Positions 40,788-48,525 of a stretch of 64,000 nucleotides of DNA are shown piece after piece (within the stretch, counting starts at the first letter, position 1; every line of letters starts with the position of its first letter). The notes under the pieces were generated by a model. That model had not been told where the DNA came from. It was given only the letters and a program-made list of their open reading frames with translations, and made no database searches. The stretch lies in NCBI GenBank assembly GCA_045580305.1, contig JAZNNQ010000054.1:52489-116488 (forward strand), written 5' to 3'. The position numbers were made by a program, and so were the translations under genes. This stretch comes from RGIG7332 sp045580305. GTDB lineage: Bacteria > Bacillota > Clostridia > Oscillospirales > JAAYXM01.

Positions 40788-41714
40788 GTGTTAAAGATTT
40801 CCGTAACACAAACAAAGGACATACTGATATCTCACGAAGCGGTGGATAAGCTGCTTGATATAAAGGACGAGGTAGCTCTTCGTTTGTATATTTATCTTGC
40901 ACAAAAGGGTGCGGGCTTTGACGCGCAAGCGGCGGCTGACCGACTGGGAACCTCTGTGGATAAAATTTTGGCCGCGGTGGATTTACTTTATGCAAAAGGC
41001 GTAATCAAAAAGGACGACGGCAAGCTTTTGGAGCGTCCCGATACTATTCCCGAATACACCGCAGGTGATGTTACAAATATGCTTGAAAAGGACAAGGACT
41101 TTTCCGAGCTGCTTGATTTCACACAGCAGAAGCTTGGGAAAATGCTGTCCACCGTTGACACACAGACTCTCCTCGGCATTTATAATTGGATGGGTCTGCC
41201 TGTCGAGGTAATTTGCCTTATTATAACCTATTGTACAGAACAGCTTAAGAAAAAATACGGCGAAGGTCGTCGCCCGTCAATGAAAAATATTGAAAACCAG
41301 GCACGACTCTGGCTCAATATGGGTATTTTAACCGTGGAGCAGGCGGAGGATTACCTTAGCACTCAGGAAATTCGTGGCACAAAAATCGCATCTCTTGCAC
41401 GCCTGCTGCATCTCAGCGGCCGCGCGCTGTCTACTACCGAGAACAAGTATTTAAGTGCTTGGGCGGACGCGGACTATTCCGAGGAGCTTATTTTAGAGGC
41501 ATATGATGTGACCACAGTACAGACCGGAAAGCTCACTTGGCGCTATATGGACAAGGTGCTTAAAAACTGGGAAAATGACGGATATAAGAGCAAGGCTGAT
41601 ATAGAAAGCGCTAAAAAGACCGATACCGCTGACGGCTTCAAGATGAGCCGTGAGCAGTTGGAGGCTTTTAAGAGAGCGGAAGAACTTAATAAAAAGTGGG
41701 GAAGTGAAGATTAA
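40788..41714 (+). CDS. DnaD-domain replication protein
   Basis: 308 aa. The N-terminal winged-helix part (LISHEAVDKLLDIKDEVALRLYIYL, AADRLGTSVDKILAAVDLL) and C-terminal DnaD/DnaB_2 domains (LLGIYNWMGLPVEVICLIITYC near residue 125 and WRYMDKVLKNWENDGYKS near 255) are both present. DnaD helps load the replicative helicase at origins and restart sites. Start at GTG 40788, ten bases after AAGGTGG; a TTG three codons earlier is too close to that site. A dnaC/dnaI-like loader gene follows 2 bp later, making a primosome pair. Confidence 0.9.
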   Translation: MLKISVTQTKDILISHEAVDKLLDIKDEVALRLYIYLAQKGAGFDAQAAADRLGTSVDKILAAVDLLYAKGVIKKDDGKLLERPDTIPEYTAGDVTNMLEKDKDFSELLDFTQQKLGKMLSTVDTQTLLGIYNWMGLPVEVICLIITYCTEQLKKKYGEGRRPSMKNIENQARLWLNMGILTVEQAEDYLSTQEIRGTKIASLARLLHLSGRALSTTENKYLSAWADADYSEELILEAYDVTTVQTGKLTWRYMDKVLKNWENDGYKSKADIESAKKTDTADGFKMSREQLEAFKRAEELNKKWGSED

Positions 41715-41716
41715 AA

Positions 41717-42697
41717 ATGGCATTCGATAAGGAAATACTAAGAGAGATACATAGCCGCCTCGCCGCTCGCAGACAGGCAAACGAAAACCTGGCGTCGGCG
41801 CGTGCAGAGCAGATATATGAGCAAATTCCCCGTATTCGCGATATAGATGTGGAGCTTCGACTTACTCCGGTTGAAATTGTACGCGCCGCATTTTCAAGAA
41901 GAGAAAATCCCGAAACCGAGCTTCAGAAGGTGCGGAATAAAAACTTAAAGCTTCAGGCAGAGAGAAAAGAATGTCTTACAGCAAATGGATTTCCCGCTGA
42001 TTACTTAGAGGTGCAGTATAATTGCAAAAAATGTGAGGACAAGGGATACATAAACCCGGGTGAGCCTTGCGAGTGCTTGCTTGAGGAGTACAGACAGGAG
42101 CAGGTAAAGAAGCTTCGCACATCCTTTGGATTTGAGGTCAGACCCTTTGAGTCATTTAAGCTTGAGTACTATTCAAAGGAGCGGAACGGAAACCCCATTT
42201 CCCCCTATGAGAATGTGCAGGTGAATTACAATATCTGCAAAAAATACGCCGAAAAGTTTGATGAAAACAGCGGAAATATCTTTATTACCGGCGGCACCGG
42301 ACTGGGCAAGACACATCTTGCCTCCTGCATCGCACTTGAGGTTGCGGCTAAAGGTTTTTCCGTGGTATACGGAACATCATTCGAAATTTTAGGCGCGTTT
42401 GAGGATAAAAAATTCAACCGCGAGGTGCTTGGTGACAAGACCGAGGATTATAAAAAGGCAGATCTCTTGATAATCGATGATCTGGGCGCCGAAATGATTA
42501 CCCAGTTCAGTACGGCGGCGCTCTATAACCTTATGGCAACCCGCGAGGCGGCCGGTAAGAGCACGATAGTTATTACGACACTTACTTTAAATGAGATCGC
42601 AAGCAAATACACTCCGCAAATTGCGTCCCGTCTTGACGGTAATTATGTTACCGTATCCTTGTTTGGTGAGGATATTCGCAAAAAGGTCGGGAAATAA
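41717..42697 (+). CDS. dnaC: DnaC/DnaI-like helicase loader ATPase
   Basis: 326 aa. The N-terminal helical region contains a cysteine cluster typical of DnaI-like loaders (YNCKKCEDKGYINPGEPCEC, about residues 100-119), probably zinc-binding. The AAA+ domain has Walker A FITGGTGLGKTHLAS near residue 195, Walker B LLIIDDLGAEMI and sensor residues in VITTLTLNEI. It loads the hexameric helicase onto DNA with DnaD. Gene symbol is by function; Bacillus calls it dnaI. Coupled to the upstream dnaD gene. Confidence 0.88.
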   Translation: MAFDKEILREIHSRLAARRQANENLASARAEQIYEQIPRIRDIDVELRLTPVEIVRAAFSRRENPETELQKVRNKNLKLQAERKECLTANGFPADYLEVQYNCKKCEDKGYINPGEPCECLLEEYRQEQVKKLRTSFGFEVRPFESFKLEYYSKERNGNPISPYENVQVNYNICKKYAEKFDENSGNIFITGGTGLGKTHLASCIALEVAAKGFSVVYGTSFEILGAFEDKKFNREVLGDKTEDYKKADLLIIDDLGAEMITQFSTAALYNLMATREAAGKSTIVITTLTLNEIASKYTPQIASRLDGNYVTVSLFGEDIRKKVGK

Positions 42698-42725
42698 TAT
42701 TAAAAAACAATCGGGAGTAAGAGCT

Positions 42726-43964
42726 ATGGTTAAAATTAAGCCCTTTGCGGTGATTATTACGATACTTGCGCTGCTGCCCTGCATAGCATTTGCCGCACCG
42801 CCGGAAATAACCGCGGAAACCGCAATAATGATGGATGCGGAGACCGGACAGGTGCTCTACGACAAGGATATGCACAAGCAGATGTTCCCCGCGAGTATTA
42901 CAAAGATAATGACCACGATTTTAGCGGTTGAAAAACTTGATATTGAGGATAAGATAATAATGTCCGAGGAAGCGGTGGATGCGGTTTCGCGCAATGCATC
43001 ACACATAGCACTTACCTCGGGTGAGGAAATAACGGTTAAAGAAGCGATCTATGCCGCGCTTTTAGCGTCTGCAAACGACGCTTGCAACGGAATTGCCGAA
43101 AAAGTTTCCGGCACTATGGAGGATTTTGCTCTCCTTATGACCGAAAAGGCCAAGGAAGTCGGCTGTCTTGGCACGAATTTCACTAATTCCAACGGTCTTA
43201 AAGACGAAAATCACTATACAACCGCCTATGATATGGCTAAAATGACCGCTTACGGTTTGAAAAACGCCACCTGGCGCGAAATGTTTGGCTGTCGCAGGTA
43301 CGAAATGCCGCCCACCAACAAGCAGAATGAGATCCGCTACCTCAACAATCAGCATAAGATGATCTTTGAGAAAAAGGATTATTACGAGGGTATTGTAGGC
43401 GGTAAGACCGGATACACAACCGTGGCTAAGAACACGCTTGTTACCGCGGCCCGCCGCGATGATATGGAGCTTATTGTTGTGGTTATGAAATGCCCCCAGG
43501 GCGATGATACCTATTCGGACACGAAGGCGCTTTTGGATTACGGCTTTGAAAATTACAAAAAATTAGCGATCACACCTTCGGACATCCCTCAAAAGGCAAG
43601 CAACGGCGCAACCGTCGGCCTTGAGAGTACGGTTTCGGTGCTCGTGCCGACGGATACCACGGATGTAAAAAAGGAAGTAATACTGGAAAACAAGAAGGCA
43701 TACCTGGTTGTAGAGGATACAGCGGGTAGCGAGCTTGGGAAATTCCCCCTCACCATAACCTCGCAGGCAACGGTACAAGAGGAAGAGAATGTTGAAGATG
43801 GGGAAGAAAGCAGCAAAATTGGCTTTTTCGGTGTAATACTTATAGTCATCGGCTGTGTTGTGGGAGTATTCATCCTTTTTGTTGTAGTTTTGTATATAAG
43901 AAAAGAAATTCACTTGCATCGTCGCCGCCGTGCACGGAGAGAACAGAGGAGAAAAAGACAATGA
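42726..43964 (+). CDS. D-alanyl-D-alanine carboxypeptidase (DacF-type PBP)
   Basis: 412 aa. Signal peptide to about residue 23, then the penicilloyl-serine active site S57 in PASITK, the SxN motif in LLASANDACN and the GGKTGYT box near residue 232. It trims the terminal D-Ala of peptidoglycan stem peptides. The C-terminus holds a transmembrane helix (GFFGVILIVIGCVVGVFILF) and a basic tail (HRRRRARREQRRKRQ), an anchor unlike the amphipathic helix of classic DacA. An in-frame extension to 42591 overlaps the previous gene; GGGAG and the signal peptide support 42726. Confidence 0.93.
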   Translation: MVKIKPFAVIITILALLPCIAFAAPPEITAETAIMMDAETGQVLYDKDMHKQMFPASITKIMTTILAVEKLDIEDKIIMSEEAVDAVSRNASHIALTSGEEITVKEAIYAALLASANDACNGIAEKVSGTMEDFALLMTEKAKEVGCLGTNFTNSNGLKDENHYTTAYDMAKMTAYGLKNATWREMFGCRRYEMPPTNKQNEIRYLNNQHKMIFEKKDYYEGIVGGKTGYTTVAKNTLVTAARRDDMELIVVVMKCPQGDDTYSDTKALLDYGFENYKKLAITPSDIPQKASNGATVGLESTVSVLVPTDTTDVKKEVILENKKAYLVVEDTAGSELGKFPLTITSQATVQEEENVEDGEESSKIGFFGVILIVIGCVVGVFILFVVVLYIRKEIHLHRRRRARREQRRKRQ

Positions 43965-44950
43965 AAAAGACATTCAGAATTACAGCGCTTATACTTTCGC
44001 TTGTTTTACTTGCAGCCTGCGCTCCTGCGGCTGAGATAAAGGTGGATGACGAGGGCGACTATGTACTGACCTCCGCAATGGGCGAGGAAACACAAGCAGA
44101 GATAAAGGTAATTACAGACGCATTTTCCGCCGCGCTCAGTGAAAAATCGGGCGCGAAGATTATGGAATACTTAGATGCGAATTTTGCCGTTCAGGAGGAA
44201 GAGCTTACCGCTTTTTTCCGGGATGCCGCCGCAAGAGATAAAAAACCCTACGAGATTTTCGACACCTACTATGTAAACGGCATTAAGGACAGCGATGTTT
44301 CCATCCGCATCAAAAAGAGCCAGAGTGATACCGATTACGCGATGCTCACCCCGGGCAGCAGTGAGATATGTGCGACCCTGTTCCTGTCTAAAAACGAGGA
44401 TATGTCACAGATTATAACGCTCCTCACCGCGCGTGTTGACGGTGATATGAAGATCGTGTGGATCGACACCTCGGATTATGATTATTACGGAAAGACCGCG
44501 CCGGAATATTACGAGCTTTCCAAAAAGGCGAAAGAGGACGGAGACGAGTATCTGGCCTATGTCTACGCGCAGATGATGCTTAACATCTGTCAGCCGGGTA
44601 ATGTTTTATACTATGAGAAAACAACCGAGATGACCGATTATGCAAATGAGATAAGCGCATGGGGTCAGGAAAAATATCCGATAGAGCTGGATGATACCCA
44701 TAAGGTGCACCTTATAGGACTCGCACTTGAGGATGTGGGCGTTGTGCCCATGGTATTTTACCAGACCGAGGTAGACATCAAGAGCGCGGAATTTAAAGAG
44801 GACGCTATGAGCGTTTTTGAAAAATTCTTAAAGAAGTACCCATACTTTAGGGATGCATTTAAAAAGATAACAATCCGCGGTACAAATGTAGACCCCGAGA
44901 CCGCAACCGAGCAGTACGACTATGAAAGCGTAGTTTTTGATATGAAATAG
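43961..44950 (+). CDS. Lipoprotein of unknown function
   Basis: 329 aa. Lipobox LLAAC with cysteine at residue 20. The mature protein is acidic with a DUF5104-like flavour: an early helical part (AEIKVITDAFSAALSEKSGAKIMEYLDANF) and a C-terminal domain (EYLAYVYAQMMLNICQPGN). I cannot assign a function with confidence. It overlaps the carboxypeptidase stop by 4 bp and is thus co-translated with it, suggesting an envelope role. Its last codons form one arm of a 21-bp inverted repeat with the convergent gene. Confidence 0.75.
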   Translation: MKKTFRITALILSLVLLAACAPAAEIKVDDEGDYVLTSAMGEETQAEIKVITDAFSAALSEKSGAKIMEYLDANFAVQEEELTAFFRDAAARDKKPYEIFDTYYVNGIKDSDVSIRIKKSQSDTDYAMLTPGSSEICATLFLSKNEDMSQIITLLTARVDGDMKIVWIDTSDYDYYGKTAPEYYELSKKAKEDGDEYLAYVYAQMMLNICQPGNVLYYEKTTEMTDYANEISAWGQEKYPIELDDTHKVHLIGLALEDVGVVPMVFYQTEVDIKSAEFKEDAMSVFEKFLKKYPYFRDAFKKITIRGTNVDPETATEQYDYESVVFDMK

Positions 44951-44986
44951 AAAAGAGAGGCATCAGCCTCTCTTTTCTATTTCATA
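44941..44986. terminator. 46-bp near-continuous palindrome shared by two convergent gene ends
   Basis: Arms 44941-44961 and 44966-44986 are perfect 21-bp inverted repeats around ATCA; the core GAGAGGC/GCCTCTC is followed by TTTTCT on either strand. It contains both stop codons (44948-44950 on plus, 44963-44965 on minus), so it acts as a shared terminator within coding sequence. Confidence 0.8.
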
Positions 44987-46246
44987 AAGCGCGTTGAGAA
45001 CCAGCCAGTTTTGCGGAAAATCCCGCATCGCGTTCCAATAGCCTACGCCGCGAAGGCCGTATTCGGGTACCAAGGCAAGCTTTGCCTGAATTGAGCGGGC
45101 GTCTTCAAACCATACTTCGTGCTGGCGGCCCGCTTCATCTATATAGTTAAAAAATGGGGACTTAGCATAGTCGTCGTAGATTATTTCAGCGCCGTATCGC
45201 GCGGCGATGCTCAGCGCCTGCTGGCTGGAGATTGAGATTGCACGAGAGGTGCCCTGCACGAAGGGTAGTGTCCAATCGTAGCCGTAATTTGGGATACCTA
45301 AAAATATTTTTTCCGCGGGGATTTCGGTAAGGGCGTAGTCAATAACCGCCCGCACATTGGGAAGTGGCGCCACCGCAAGGGGCGGGCCATAGGTATAGCC
45401 CCACTCATAGGTCATAAGTAAAACACCGTTTGCGGGGACACCTATGGCGTCGTAATCGTGGCCCTCATATAAAAGGCCTCGCTGGGTGGCGGAGGTCTTG
45501 GGCGCAAGCGCCACAATCACTTCATAGCCGAAGGGATTAAGACGGCGGGTGGCATTTTCGATAAAAGCGGCGTAGAGTGGTGCTTCCTCGGGAAAAACAA
45601 ACTCGAAATCTATATCCAGTCCATAGTATCCCTTTTCCCGCATGGTATTCAGCACATTGTCGATAAGAACATTTTGCAGTGCGGGGTTGGTCAAAACTGC
45701 GCTTGCAAGCTCATTGCTGAAATTTCCCTGCGCCGTAAGGGTGGAAAGGTGCATAAGAGGCTGTGTTTCGTATTCCCTTGAGATGGCAATAAGATTGCGG
45801 TCGCTTAGATCGACCAGCGTACCGCTTTCGGTAAAGCCGTAGGTAAAAGGTGTAAGATAGGTGAGATATGGCAGTGTCTGCCGTAAAAGTGACCGATTGA
45901 TGCCCGGGTAGGCATAGGCATTCACCTCCATTGAGCCGATCTTCTCACCTTGATAGGAAATGACGATCGTCTCGCCTGGGTAGATGGTCTGCCGTCCCAT
46001 AAGTCGGATATTATTCTGAAAAAGCGTGGTAAGCGATACTCCGTAAAGCTCGGCAATACCGAGTAGGGTCTCGCCCGGGCGCACTGTATGTATCTGCTCG
46101 GGGAAAAGAATTACAAGCACCTGCCCAACCACAAGCGGCTGATTTGGTGGCAGCTGGTTATTATTTATAATACTCTCCTCGGTGACACCATATCGCTCCG
46201 CAACGGAAAACACGGTATCCCCACTGGCGACAACATAAAGTTCCAT
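44963..46246 (-). CDS. LysM-GH18 protein, SleL/YaaH-like cortex hydrolase
   Basis: 427 aa. Two N-terminal LysM domains (LYVVASGDTVFSVAERYGV at residues 3-21, then HTVRPGETLLGIAELYGVS near 53) bind glycan. The GH18 domain follows, with the catalytic DxxDxDxE motif as YYGLDIDFEFV near residue 215, and later GYWNAMRDFPQNW. No signal peptide, as in Bacillus spore-coat SleL/YaaH, which degrade cortex fragments in germination. Supports a spore-forming host. Its ribosome site AAGGAGGG lies in the 3' arm of a hairpin (46254-46285). Confidence 0.88.
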   Translation of the reverse strand: MELYVVASGDTVFSVAERYGVTEESIINNNQLPPNQPLVVGQVLVILFPEQIHTVRPGETLLGIAELYGVSLTTLFQNNIRLMGRQTIYPGETIVISYQGEKIGSMEVNAYAYPGINRSLLRQTLPYLTYLTPFTYGFTESGTLVDLSDRNLIAISREYETQPLMHLSTLTAQGNFSNELASAVLTNPALQNVLIDNVLNTMREKGYYGLDIDFEFVFPEEAPLYAAFIENATRRLNPFGYEVIVALAPKTSATQRGLLYEGHDYDAIGVPANGVLLMTYEWGYTYGPPLAVAPLPNVRAVIDYALTEIPAEKIFLGIPNYGYDWTLPFVQGTSRAISISSQQALSIAARYGAEIIYDDYAKSPFFNYIDEAGRQHEVWFEDARSIQAKLALVPEYGLRGVGYWNAMRDFPQNWLVLNALYEIEKRG

Positions 46247-46253
46247 ATAAAAA

Positions 46254-46285
46254 TCCCTCCTTACTCATAATAAGTAAAGAGGGAA
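46254..46285 (-). terminator. Terminator hairpin covering the SleL-like ribosome site
   Basis: On the minus strand TTCCCTC-TTACT pairs with AGTAA-GAGGGA, followed by TTTTT. It ends the 46293 gene, but the 3' arm is the Shine-Dalgarno of the next gene, 8 bp before its ATG, so the same hairpin can both stop readthrough and mask the start. Confidence 0.65.
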
Positions 46286-46292
46286 TTTTTTG

Positions 46293-46844
46293 TTACTTAA
46301 GAGCGTCGTTATAATGTGCACGCTCGCCGCCGATGAATTTCGGACGGGTGCGGGCACAGATAATGGGTGCCTCACCGATCTTCTTTATACTGAGTCGAAC
46401 GGGCACCGCAACTTTCTGCAAATGCATACCGATAAGCGTGCCGCCGATATCCATTCCCGCCTGAGCGCGGACATCCTCAATAGCCACCGGATCTTCAAAG
46501 GTTTTATAAGCGGTGGTTGCAAAGGAGCCGCCCGCCTTGGGCTGGGGTACAACATTAACAATATCGCGCATCTGGGCCGTGGCAACATCCCGCTCAACAA
46601 TAATGGCACGGTTTAAATGCTCACAGCACTGAGCCGCAAGATAGATGCCGCGCGATTTAAGCTCCGGATAAATCGCGTTAAAAATTGCCTCTGCAGTGGG
46701 AAGGCTTGAGTTAGAGCCGATTTTATCACCGCAAACCTCGCTCGAGCTGCAGCCGACGACAAGAACATCGCCAGCCTTAAGGCCTGCAACCTCTATTAAT
46801 TCACAAACGGCGGTTTTCGCCTGATTTACAATAGCTTCATACAT
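46293..46844 (-). CDS. TIGR01440/YwlG family protein
   Basis: 183 aa from the ATG with AAGGAG eight bases upstream. The family wording is clear: GDVLVVGCSSSEVCGDKIGSNSS near residue 27, CCEHLNRAIIVERD, and QAGMDIGGTLIGMHLQKVAVPVR. YwlG-like proteins have no established function; the fold suggests a small-molecule-binding alpha/beta protein. Same strand as the SleL-like gene downstream, separated by a terminator, so probably independent. Confidence 0.88.
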   Translation of the reverse strand: MYEAIVNQAKTAVCELIEVAGLKAGDVLVVGCSSSEVCGDKIGSNSSLPTAEAIFNAIYPELKSRGIYLAAQCCEHLNRAIIVERDVATAQMRDIVNVVPQPKAGGSFATTAYKTFEDPVAIEDVRAQAGMDIGGTLIGMHLQKVAVPVRLSIKKIGEAPIICARTRPKFIGGERAHYNDALK

Positions 46845-46954
46845 TGTAATCACTCCTTACAATTTAATGATAACATTATATTTTAAAATAATCAAGGACA
46901 AGAGCGGTACATACAAGTCAAAAGTTTTAAATATAATTTAGCGGGGTGAGAAAA

Positions 46955-47776
46955 ATGATTATACATTTAAAAAAGCGGGGCATTGTCGCCGTTATACTGT
47001 GTGTTACACTTCTTATTTCCGCACCGTTTCTGACACCTGAGGAGACTCAAACCGCTTCCGCCGCAATAAGCGACTGGGGTTTGAGCTTTTCAAAGCAGGG
47101 CGAGCCACCCAGAGGAAACGCTGATGCTGAGTATTTGGCAGAATACGACGCGTATTTTTTAGATGCAACTCCCGATAACAAAATTTACCTTACCTTCGAT
47201 GCGGGTTTTGAAAACGGGTGCACACCCAAAATACTCGATGTGCTGAAAAAGCACAATGCACCCGCAACCTTTTTCCTTGTGGGAAATTATATCGACACCG
47301 CCCCCGCCCTTGTAGAGCGGATGGTAAGCGAGGGGCACATTGTTGCAAACCACACTATGTCCCATCCGGATATGTCCCGTATTGCGGACAAAGAGTCATT
47401 TGAAAAGGAACTTTTAGGACTGGAGGAAAAATACAAGGCACTTTGCGGAAAGGATATGCTTAAAATATACCGCCCGCCTCAAGGCAAGTTCAGCGAAGAA
47501 AATCTAAAAATGGCAAAGGATTTGGGCTATAAAACCGTGTTCTGGAGCCTTGCCTATGTGGATTGGTACACCGACAACCAGCCGAGCCGCGAGGAAGCAC
47601 TGGGGAAGCTCGTTCCCCGCATACATCCCGGTGCTATCGTACTGTTACACAGCACATCAAGTACAAACGCCGAGATTTTGGATGAACTTCTCACAAAATG
47701 GGAAAAAGCGGGCTATAAAATAGCACCGCTCAGTGATCTTCTTTATTCCCAGCCTGCCCAGACATCGGGACAGTAA
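46955..47776 (+). CDS. pdaA: Polysaccharide deacetylase, PdaA-like
   Basis: 273 aa. N-terminal signal anchor (KKRGIVAVILCVTLLISAPFL). NodB domain with the metal Asp in YLTFDAGFENG near residue 78, APATFFLVGNYI, the zinc histidines in NHTMSHPDMS near residue 130, YRPPQGKFS and PGAIVLLHS. The FDAGFENG variant and domain length match the delta-lactam-forming PdaA used in spore cortex synthesis. Together with the SleL-like gene it implies sporulation. Last 34 bp overlap the convergent 47743-48081 gene. A GTG three codons upstream is possible. Confidence 0.88.
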   Translation: MIIHLKKRGIVAVILCVTLLISAPFLTPEETQTASAAISDWGLSFSKQGEPPRGNADAEYLAEYDAYFLDATPDNKIYLTFDAGFENGCTPKILDVLKKHNAPATFFLVGNYIDTAPALVERMVSEGHIVANHTMSHPDMSRIADKESFEKELLGLEEKYKALCGKDMLKIYRPPQGKFSEENLKMAKDLGYKTVFWSLAYVDWYTDNQPSREEALGKLVPRIHPGAIVLLHSTSSTNAEILDELLTKWEKAGYKIAPLSDLLYSQPAQTSGQ

Positions 47777-48081
47777 CCCACGGTAACCTGCTTGCCGTTT
47801 CTGACAAAGGGCGCATTGTATAGCGCGGGATTTTCGAAAAGCTTGTCAATGACAGCGGCCTCATCCGCAAGATAGGCAATAAAGGATTTCTCGTATTCCT
47901 TGGAGTTTTTATTAATCATAGCGTCAAGACCCACCGCCGCCTTCACGGTCTCAAACTCTCTGGGTGATAAGCCGTAGCGGGCAAGGTCAACATATTGATA
48001 TTTAATTCTGCGCTCCTTGAAATAACGCTCGGCCTTTTTGGTGTCGAAGCTCTTTGACATACCGTATATCTGAATATTCAT
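47743..48081 (-). CDS. ArsC/Spx-fold protein lacking the active-site cysteines
   Basis: 112 aa, thioredoxin-like ArsC/YffB family (IQIYG, DTKKAERYFKERRIKYQYVD, PALYNAPFVRNGKQVTVGY, matching the cis-Pro-region LYNxPFVR). The canonical CxxC or CNTC loop is replaced by YGMSKSFDTKKAERYF: no cysteine is present there. Redox or arsenate reduction by that site is therefore unlikely unless the cysteine elsewhere (GYCPD near the C-terminus) substitutes. AGGTGG supports the ATG. Faces the hyd regulator across a 17-bp inverted repeat. Confidence 0.85.
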   Translation of the reverse strand: MNIQIYGMSKSFDTKKAERYFKERRIKYQYVDLARYGLSPREFETVKAAVGLDAMINKNSKEYEKSFIAYLADEAAVIDKLFENPALYNAPFVRNGKQVTVGYCPDVWAGWE

Positions 48082-48104
48082 AGCACACCACCTGAAAAAT
48101 TTTA

Positions 48105-48145
48105 TTTAAGTATAGCATATTTAAAAGGAATATGCTATACTTAAA
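48105..48145. repeat. 17-bp perfect inverted repeat between the ArsC-like gene and the hyd cluster
   Basis: TTTAAGTATAGCATATT (48105-48121) and its exact reverse complement (48129-48145) flank a 7-bp spacer. Each arm contains TATACT reading outward, so it may hold two divergent -10 elements, an operator, or both. No T-tract follows. Confidence 0.75.
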
Positions 48146-48264
48146 CTGTTCCCGATTTTTAAGATGTTTTTTCTGCGAAAGAGGGGCGGAAAAATTGCAA
48201 TGGTATAGCTGCGCTTATTTTCGCCCTGTATTTATACAGGGCGTTTGTTTTTTTGGAGGTTAAT
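48146..48264 (+). promoter_or_regulatory. Leader of the hyd maturation cluster with attenuator-like terminator
   Basis: CGCCCTGTA and TACAGGGCG (48222-48230, 48235-48243) form a perfect 9-bp stem around TTTA, followed by a T-run, with the GGAGGT ribosome site of the regulator gene immediately after. The upstream GGGGCG (around 48183-48188) could pair with CGCCC and break the hairpin. Conditional termination is inferred; the ligand or factor is unknown. Confidence 0.6.
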
Positions 48265-48525
48265 ATGGCTACAAGAATTGCACTTATCGGTATTATAGTT
48301 GAAAACCCGGAGGTTACCGAAAAATTAAACGCGCTTTTGCACGAATACGCGCCCTACATCGTTGGCAGAATGGGCGTGCCTTACCGTGAGAGAAATGTTG
48401 CTATTATCAGCATTATAATGGATGCTGAAAATAATGTTATAAGTGCGCTTTCCGGTAAATTGGGACAGCTTCACGGCGTTCAGGTAAAGACCATGTATGC
48501 AAAAGCAGGTGATGCGATTGAATAG
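48265..48525 (+). CDS. TM1266-like regulator of the iron-only hydrogenase system
   Basis: 86 aa, ACT-like ferredoxin fold family found with [FeFe]-hydrogenase maturation genes (NikR C-terminal/TM1266 type). It starts MATRIALIGIIVENPE, with HEYAPYIVGRMGVPYRERNVAIISIIMDA in the middle and LSGKLGQLHGVQVKTMYAK at the end. No DNA-binding domain is seen, so it may act by protein interaction or small-molecule sensing. GGAGGT supports the start. Overlaps the probable hydE start by 8 bp, so it is translationally coupled to the maturases. Confidence 0.88.
   Translation: MATRIALIGIIVENPEVTEKLNALLHEYAPYIVGRMGVPYRERNVAIISIIMDAENNVISALSGKLGQLHGVQVKTMYAKAGDAIE

Noticed and set aside
42591..42725. N-terminal extension of the carboxypeptidase ORF
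   Set aside because: It overlaps the dnaC-like gene and would bury the signal peptide; GGGAG supports 42726.
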